A DNA stretch of 36,492 nucleotides from positions 1 through 36,492 of the forward strand of contig CAKZVC010000115.1 of assembly GCA_937922235.1 (NCBI GenBank), in the 5' to 3' direction. Position numbers and translations under genes: made by a program. The notes under the pieces were generated by a model that saw only the letters and a program-made list of their open reading frames with translations, searched no databases and was not told the DNA's origin. Shown in pieces: positions 32,916-36,492 of the stretch; within the stretch, counting starts at the first letter, position 1; each line of letters begins with the position of its first letter. This stretch comes from an uncultured Acidimicrobiales bacterium. Lineage in GTDB: Bacteria > Actinomycetota > Acidimicrobiia > Acidimicrobiales > SHLQ01.

Positions 32916-34094
32916 TTACGAATATCGCATGTACCAGTCGCAGAACTGGGTGCAGAACTGTTCGTCAGCGGCGAACGGTCCGGGCGCGTAGTACGACGAC
33001 TTTGCCCCCTGGGTCATCGACTTACAGAGCTCGACGTCCTCGGCGTTGGTGACCAGCCACACGTCGGTGAGATGGTCGACGTCGTAGTCCTCGCCCTCGA
33101 TCGCATCCTCATGGACGATCCAGCTCGAGTACAGCGCACACGTCTCTCCGTCGATGGGAAGCACCCAATTGGTTGCGATGTGGTCGGAGGTAAAGTGCAC
33201 CCACGCGTTTGGGTTGAACCACATCGAGAGCGTGCTGGCGTCGTAGTCATCCCACCCGCCAATGAGCTTGCGTGACGCCGGCTCACCATCGAAGGTGATC
33301 GACTTGTACCCGTCGGCCAAGGGGTAGCGGGCGACGCGGCACGAGTCGTTCGCGGTAAAGGCCTGTTCACGCCATTCGCGACCGAGGGACTCCCACCGGG
33401 AGATCCCCGAGGCCATCATGGCGTCGTACTTCGGCGAGGTGGCGCCATTGAAACTCGAGGGGTCGAAGAGATCGAGCAGCCCCTTGTGGTTCTGGCGGCA
33501 ATGGCAGCACTCACGATTGTTGATCATCACCATAAGCCAGTTGGCCGGAACGATCTCTCGATGATGATGTGCGAGCTTGTAGCCACCCGACTCCATCGCA
33601 AACGGAGTGGTGTAGGGCGCCAGGAGGGAGTCGATCTCGAGCATGTCGGTTCGATCGGGTGTATCGCCGAGACAGGCGAACACCATGCCAGCCACCTCGT
33701 GTACGGCAATCTCGGTGAGCCGCGATCTGGCTGCAACCTCAGAGTCGGCGAAGGCTTTCCCCATCATGGGAGCTGCCCGAACACGCCCACTGTCAAGGTC
33801 GTACGACCATTGATGGTTTGGGCAGACAAGCGCCGCGGCACACGATCCGGTATTTTCACGAACAACACGTGCACTCTGATGAGCGCACCGATTCACGAAG
33901 CATCGGATGTTCCCGTCGGAACCGTGCAAGAGCATGAACTCGTCGCCGAGCACGGTGAAGGTGAAGTAGTCCCTTGGCTTCGGGACATCGCCTCTCGTGC
34001 CGACGAAGAACCACTTGTTCGACAACACCTGGCGAGCCCGCCCCATGTCGAAGATGACGTCCTGAGGCAGACCCATGCCGGAGGTGTAACTCAC
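32916..34094 (-). CDS. Rieske non-haem iron oxygenase, alpha subunit (carnitine/betaine-demethylase type)
   Basis: This is a 392-residue protein. The Rieske [2Fe-2S] ligands are Cys70-x-His72 (NRCAHQSARV) and Cys91-xx-His94 (VCPNHQW). The mononuclear iron site is NNRECCHCRQNH with His198 and His203. The C-terminal NAEDVELCKSMTQG supplies the Asp ligand. The bridging residue, usually Asp, is Glu195, as in carnitine monooxygenase CntA and glycine-betaine-type enzymes, so an N-methylated or quaternary amine is a reasonable substrate class. A reductase partner is not encoded here. TAGGAT (34107-34102) lies seven bases before the GTG, suggesting a leaderless message that begins the operon. Confidence 0.92.
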   Translation of the reverse strand: MSYTSGMGLPQDVIFDMGRARQVLSNKWFFVGTRGDVPKPRDYFTFTVLGDEFMLLHGSDGNIRCFVNRCAHQSARVVRENTGSCAAALVCPNHQWSYDLDSGRVRAAPMMGKAFADSEVAARSRLTEIAVHEVAGMVFACLGDTPDRTDMLEIDSLLAPYTTPFAMESGGYKLAHHHREIVPANWLMVMINNRECCHCRQNHKGLLDLFDPSSFNGATSPKYDAMMASGISRWESLGREWREQAFTANDSCRVARYPLADGYKSITFDGEPASRKLIGGWDDYDASTLSMWFNPNAWVHFTSDHIATNWVLPIDGETCALYSSWIVHEDAIEGEDYDVDHLTDVWLVTNAEDVELCKSMTQGAKSSYYAPGPFAADEQFCTQFCDWYMRYS

Positions 34095-34101
34095 ACACGA
34101 G

Positions 34102-34107
34102 ATCCTA
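34102..34107 (-). promoter_or_regulatory. -10 box (TAGGAT) at the head of the Rieske operon
   Basis: TAGGAT on the minus strand is followed by seven bases and the GTG start at 34094, with no ribosome site. It is the probable main promoter of the 34094-27135 gene run. Confidence 0.5.
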
Positions 34108-34154
34108 GAAGCAGCGCTCGTTCTCGCTCCACTTCCGTGGTGGCTGTACGAACG

Positions 34155-34775
34155 TCAGCGGTTGGCTGGGCCTTCGTCGCGCAGTGCTTCGAGGTCGGTC
34201 ATCGCGGCCCGCAGCTTGTCGATCCAATCGGACTCGTTCTCGGCAACGAGCTGGACGCACCAGGACAGTGCCTCGCTTCGGGAGCGGGCGATACCTGCGT
34301 CGATCAGCGTGTCGAGCACTGCCCGATCGTGCATGTGAAGACGTGTCATGACCGGGATGCTCGCTGACGTGAATGCGTGATGCTCGTCCCCGCATTCGAC
34401 TGCCCAGCTGACCTTGCGGCGATAGTGCGCTTCCGCGCGTTCGGCGATTGCGATTCGCTGATCTCGTGTGTCTTCTCGGAAGGCCGCAATGCGTGCCTGA
34501 GCAGCGACGCTGACATCGTCACCGTCGTTGAGCTTCGGGACCTTGAGCGTGCCGGTGATAAGGATCTCGTCCCGGTCGAACTCAACGGTCACCGCGCGGG
34601 TGAACCAATCGTCGGGAAGATTGCCTGCAAACCAGGCACTCAGTTCCTTCGTTGTCGTGGGTGTGGGCTCGGCTTGTCGGCCCCGTCCGCGGCCTCGTCC
34701 ACGTCCCTTTCCGCGTTCGTGTGCTGCTGCCATTGCGGCCAACTTTCGTGCGTGTGCAAATTCTGTGGATCGCAT
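34155..34775 (-). CDS. RG-repeat protein with ribbon-helix-helix-like C-terminal segment, unknown function
   Basis: From ATG 34775 the product has 206 residues. AGAGGAG upstream fixes the start; a longer in-frame version would read through the 36-base palindrome. Residues about 22-33 are a pure Arg-Gly run (KGRGRGRGRGR), a feature of flexible nucleic-acid-binding tails. Residues about 45-125 are an alpha/beta part with no known motif. Residues 148-180 (MHDRAVLDTLIDAGIARSRSEALSWCVQLVAEN, given as positions) have the AG-x-x-RSEA-x pattern seen in CopG/Arc-like ribbon-helix-helix helices. A DNA- or RNA-binding role is likely but unproven. It stands alone, 60 bases before the Rieske promoter, and might regulate that operon. 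Confidence 0.8.
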   Translation of the reverse strand: MRSTEFAHARKLAAMAAAHERGKGRGRGRGRGRQAEPTPTTTKELSAWFAGNLPDDWFTRAVTVEFDRDEILITGTLKVPKLNDGDDVSVAAQARIAAFREDTRDQRIAIAERAEAHYRRKVSWAVECGDEHHAFTSASIPVMTRLHMHDRAVLDTLIDAGIARSRSEALSWCVQLVAENESDWIDKLRAAMTDLEALRDEGPANR

Positions 34776-34815
34776 CGTGCGATCTCCTCTCGTTAGTGTG
34801 TCATGTTGTAAGTAT

Positions 34816-34829
34816 GTAATCAACATTAC
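34816..34829. promoter_or_regulatory. Small dyad upstream of the RG-repeat gene
   Basis: GTAAT (34816-34820) and ATTAC (34825-34829) flank CAAC, about 41 bases upstream of ATG 34775, in an AT-rich patch that probably holds the promoter. It could be the operator of this or another regulator. Confidence 0.3.
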
Positions 34830-34877
34830 GAGGCACAACGACACACGTCGCAAACTATTCCCACCGTTCAAGGTTTT

Positions 34878-34913
34878 GTACCTGGCACCAAATCGCCGTT
34901 TGGTGCCAGGCAC
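34878..34913. repeat. 36-base palindromic element, copy 2 (opposite orientation)
   Basis: The same element as at 27077-27112 in reverse orientation: the 12-base arms CCTGGCACCAAA and TTTGGTGCCAGG are nearly intact around a changed loop. Three of 36 bases differ, all in and around the loop. It lies in the 270-base gap between the exporter gene and the RG-repeat gene. The two copies bracket the whole minus-strand oxidative operon. Confidence 0.85.
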
Positions 34914-35045
34914 ATATCGAGTCGTCGCCTTCGAAGGCGAAACAGTCGCGATCGTCGGACTCTCGCGTCTTCGGGCCCCATTCCGCTCGATTCAATCGTC
35001 GGGAACAACACGTTCAAGTGGCGGTAGCCAGTAGCGATAGATGAG

Positions 35046-35654
35046 CTAGCGACTGGCAACCAACAGGCCGGCACCGACCATCGTTGCACCAGATACTTGC
35101 TGCATCTGACGTCGAGCTCGCGACGACGTCATGGCGGAACGAAGCCGGTTCGCTAGACCGGCATACACGGTGGCAACAGCCAGCCAAGCAACGACCAACA
35201 CCGCAACCAACCACAGGAACGTCGCGACGCCCGCAGTGTCTGGATCAACCACCGACGGCAAGAGTGCGACATAGAACACAACCGCGTTCGGGTTCGACAC
35301 GCCGAGTCCGAACCCAACCCCGATGTCTTGCCAGGGGCCGCGTTCCTTCACCGGTTGTTCGATTGCGATTGGCTTGCGCGCCTGAAGAACCTTCTGCAAT
35401 CCGAGCACGCACAAGTAGATGGCGCCGGCGAACTTGATGATCACGAACGCCACCTCGAAACGCTCGGCAATCTGGGCAACGCCGACCAGGGCAAGACTGA
35501 GAAGTGCGACCTTTGCGAGACACACCCCGACAGCGAACGGGATGGCCTTCGCAAACCCGCCGTGAAGGCCCCGACTAAACACGGTGAGCGTGTCTGGACC
35601 CGGCGGAGCGGCTGACGCCAGAAATGCAAGCAAAAAGACGAGAACCTCAAGCAC
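35046..35654 (-). CDS. LysE/RhtB family amino-acid exporter
   Basis: This is a 202-residue membrane protein with about six helices. The N-terminal segment FLASAAPPGPDTLTVFSRGL carries the PGPD motif of the LysE/RhtB family, followed by GVCLAKVALL, and the central GLGVSNPNAVVFYVALLP matches the conserved NPK/NPN segment before the fourth helix. The family exports amino acids such as lysine, threonine or homoserine, or related metabolites. The substrate is unknown. GTG 35654 lies 12 bases after the amidohydrolase stop, and TAGGAG at that stop forms its ribosome site, so the two genes are probably co-transcribed. Confidence 0.92.
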   Translation of the reverse strand: MLEVLVFLLAFLASAAPPGPDTLTVFSRGLHGGFAKAIPFAVGVCLAKVALLSLALVGVAQIAERFEVAFVIIKFAGAIYLCVLGLQKVLQARKPIAIEQPVKERGPWQDIGVGFGLGVSNPNAVVFYVALLPSVVDPDTAGVATFLWLVAVLVVAWLAVATVYAGLANRLRSAMTSSRARRQMQQVSGATMVGAGLLVASR

Positions 35655-35666
35655 ACCGATCAGCTC

Positions 35667-36437
35667 CTAGGAGAAGTACAAACGGTCGGGGTTGGTGGCG
35701 AGCACCTGCTCGCGAAGAGCAGAGGACGGCAGCCAACGATCGCGCAGCTCGACAAGGCGCTCGAGGGACGGCGGGTCGCTTTGGCCGGGGTGAGGCCAGT
35801 TCGATGCCCACAGCAGGCGCTCGGGGTACTCAGCGACGAGGTGATCGACCAGCTCACACACAATCTCATACCGATGCGTTGAATCGACCGCAGATTCGTA
35901 TGGGGCCGACAGCTTTAGATGAGCGCCCGCATCCATCAAGGCCAGCAGCGAAGCCACGGCGTCCTCGCTAGGACGGGCCGGCGGCATAAACCGCCCAACG
36001 TGGTCGATCACAAGTGGCACCGACAAGGCAAGAAGCTGATCGAGCCGCTCCGCTAGTTCATGACCATTCATCTGAAGCTGCACATGCCAGCCCAGGTCGG
36101 CGACCGATCGAGCGACCGCATCCAAGTCTTGCCAGCCGACCGCGCCGCCCGGAAGCATGTGGAACCGAGCTCCCCGAAAGCCTCGCTCATGGAGACGTTG
36201 AAGCTGGTCAAGTGATGTATTCGCATCGACAACTGCGATGCCGCGGGCTCGGTCGCCGAGCCTGTCGATGGCATCCGCCTGACATGAGTTGTCGAGCCCA
36301 TAGGTGGTCGGTTGCACGACGATAACCCGTTCGACGGCGAGCGCGTCTTGCACGTGCTGGTAGTCAGCCACCGTGGCATCGGACGGACGCAACACCGCAT
36401 CGGGCGCGACTGGATAGTCCGATCCATAGAAGTGCAT
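35667..36437 (-). CDS. Amidohydrolase 2 family protein (COG3618-like), start uncertain
   Basis: The ATG at 36437 gives 256 residues beginning HFYGSDYPV. Later motifs fit metal-dependent TIM-barrel hydrolases of the 2-pyrone-4,6-dicarboxylate lactonase type: GFRGARFHML, VIDHVGRF, LKLSAPYE and LLWASNWPHPG with the catalytic Asp region. In the same frame upstream the DNA encodes ATPWCDTHMHFYGSDYP, so the first His of the metal-binding HxH lies before this ATG. Upstream in frame are only a CTG (36464-36462), then TAG (36476-36474) two codons after an ATG (36482-36480). The gene may start at CTG, or be damaged by a nonsense change. It may hydrolyse a lactone or decarboxylate a muconate-type acid. 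It forms a unit with the LysE exporter. Confidence 0.82.
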   Translation of the reverse strand: MHFYGSDYPVAPDAVLRPSDATVADYQHVQDALAVERVIVVQPTTYGLDNSCQADAIDRLGDRARGIAVVDANTSLDQLQRLHERGFRGARFHMLPGGAVGWQDLDAVARSVADLGWHVQLQMNGHELAERLDQLLALSVPLVIDHVGRFMPPARPSEDAVASLLALMDAGAHLKLSAPYESAVDSTHRYEIVCELVDHLVAEYPERLLWASNWPHPGQSDPPSLERLVELRDRWLPSSALREQVLATNPDRLYFS

Positions 36438-36492
36438 GTGGGTGTCACACCAAGGAGTGGCCAGCCCCTGTTTCTAGCGCATGGTTTCTCGC

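Noticed and set aside
35667..36437. Assigning this gene as the missing ACMS decarboxylase
   Set aside because: It is in the broad amidohydrolase 2 family, but its motifs look more like lactone hydrolases and it lies 8.6 kb away in a different transcription unit. It is possible but unsupported.

Overview
The window is GC-rich, densely packed DNA. GTG starts, many 4-base gene overlaps, TANNNT boxes a few bases ahead of start codons, a Ser/Thr kinase, and a complete upper kynurenine pathway suggest an actinobacterium. An Acidimicrobiia (Ilumatobacter-like, possibly marine) origin is my inference from overall gene style; I did no database comparison. No rRNA, tRNA, CRISPR array, insertion sequence or phage gene was recognised. 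No stretch over 300 bases lacks a gene.

Layout. (1) 1-7344, signalling. A minus-strand series runs from an Hsp70-like protein with a membrane anchor and outer domain, to an HD-GYP protein with a large cadherin/Ig-like outer region, to a dCache-GGDEF diguanylate cyclase cut by the window edge. A soluble Ser/Thr kinase is divergent from the Hsp70 gene. (2) 7371-16846, housekeeping and mixed metabolism: cold-shock protein, methyltransferase, PhyH-type dioxygenase, TrkA/RCK potassium channel, class I aminotransferase, cysteine-synthase-like enzyme, enoyl-CoA hydratase-like enzyme, SLC12-like cotransporter, and a DUF2314-ankyrin protein. (3) 16904-19093, a carotenoid-cleavage-type oxygenase divergent from a TetR regulator. 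(4) 19237-27070, the centre of interest: a MarR regulator followed by 3-hydroxyanthranilate dioxygenase, kynureninase, kynurenine monooxygenase and tryptophan dioxygenase (three successive 4-base overlaps), then an aldehyde dehydrogenase, a dihydrodipicolinate-synthase-fold enzyme with an altered active site, and an aspartate-dehydrogenase-like enzyme. (5) 27135-34094, a minus-strand operon-like run: Rieske oxygenase (carnitine/betaine type), ThDP enzyme, PPOX-type flavoprotein, FAD monooxygenase, DUF3500 protein and an unknown protein. (6) 34155-36492: an RG-rich protein of unknown role, a LysE-type exporter, and an amidohydrolase whose metal-binding motif lies upstream of its first usable ATG.

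How it fits together. Region 4 should convert tryptophan through N-formylkynurenine, kynurenine, 3-hydroxykynurenine and 3-hydroxyanthranilate to aminocarboxymuconate semialdehyde (ACMS). No kynurenine formamidase or ordinary ACMS decarboxylase sits in the cluster. The last three genes could be an uncharacterised lower branch. Region 5 looks like a second oxidative catabolic operon, substrate unknown. Several repeat families mark the control regions: a 60-base tandem duplication before the MarR gene, a 24-base dyad repeat array before the hydratase gene, paired 19-base repeats inside the tryptophan cluster, and a 36-base palindrome present twice in opposite orientation.
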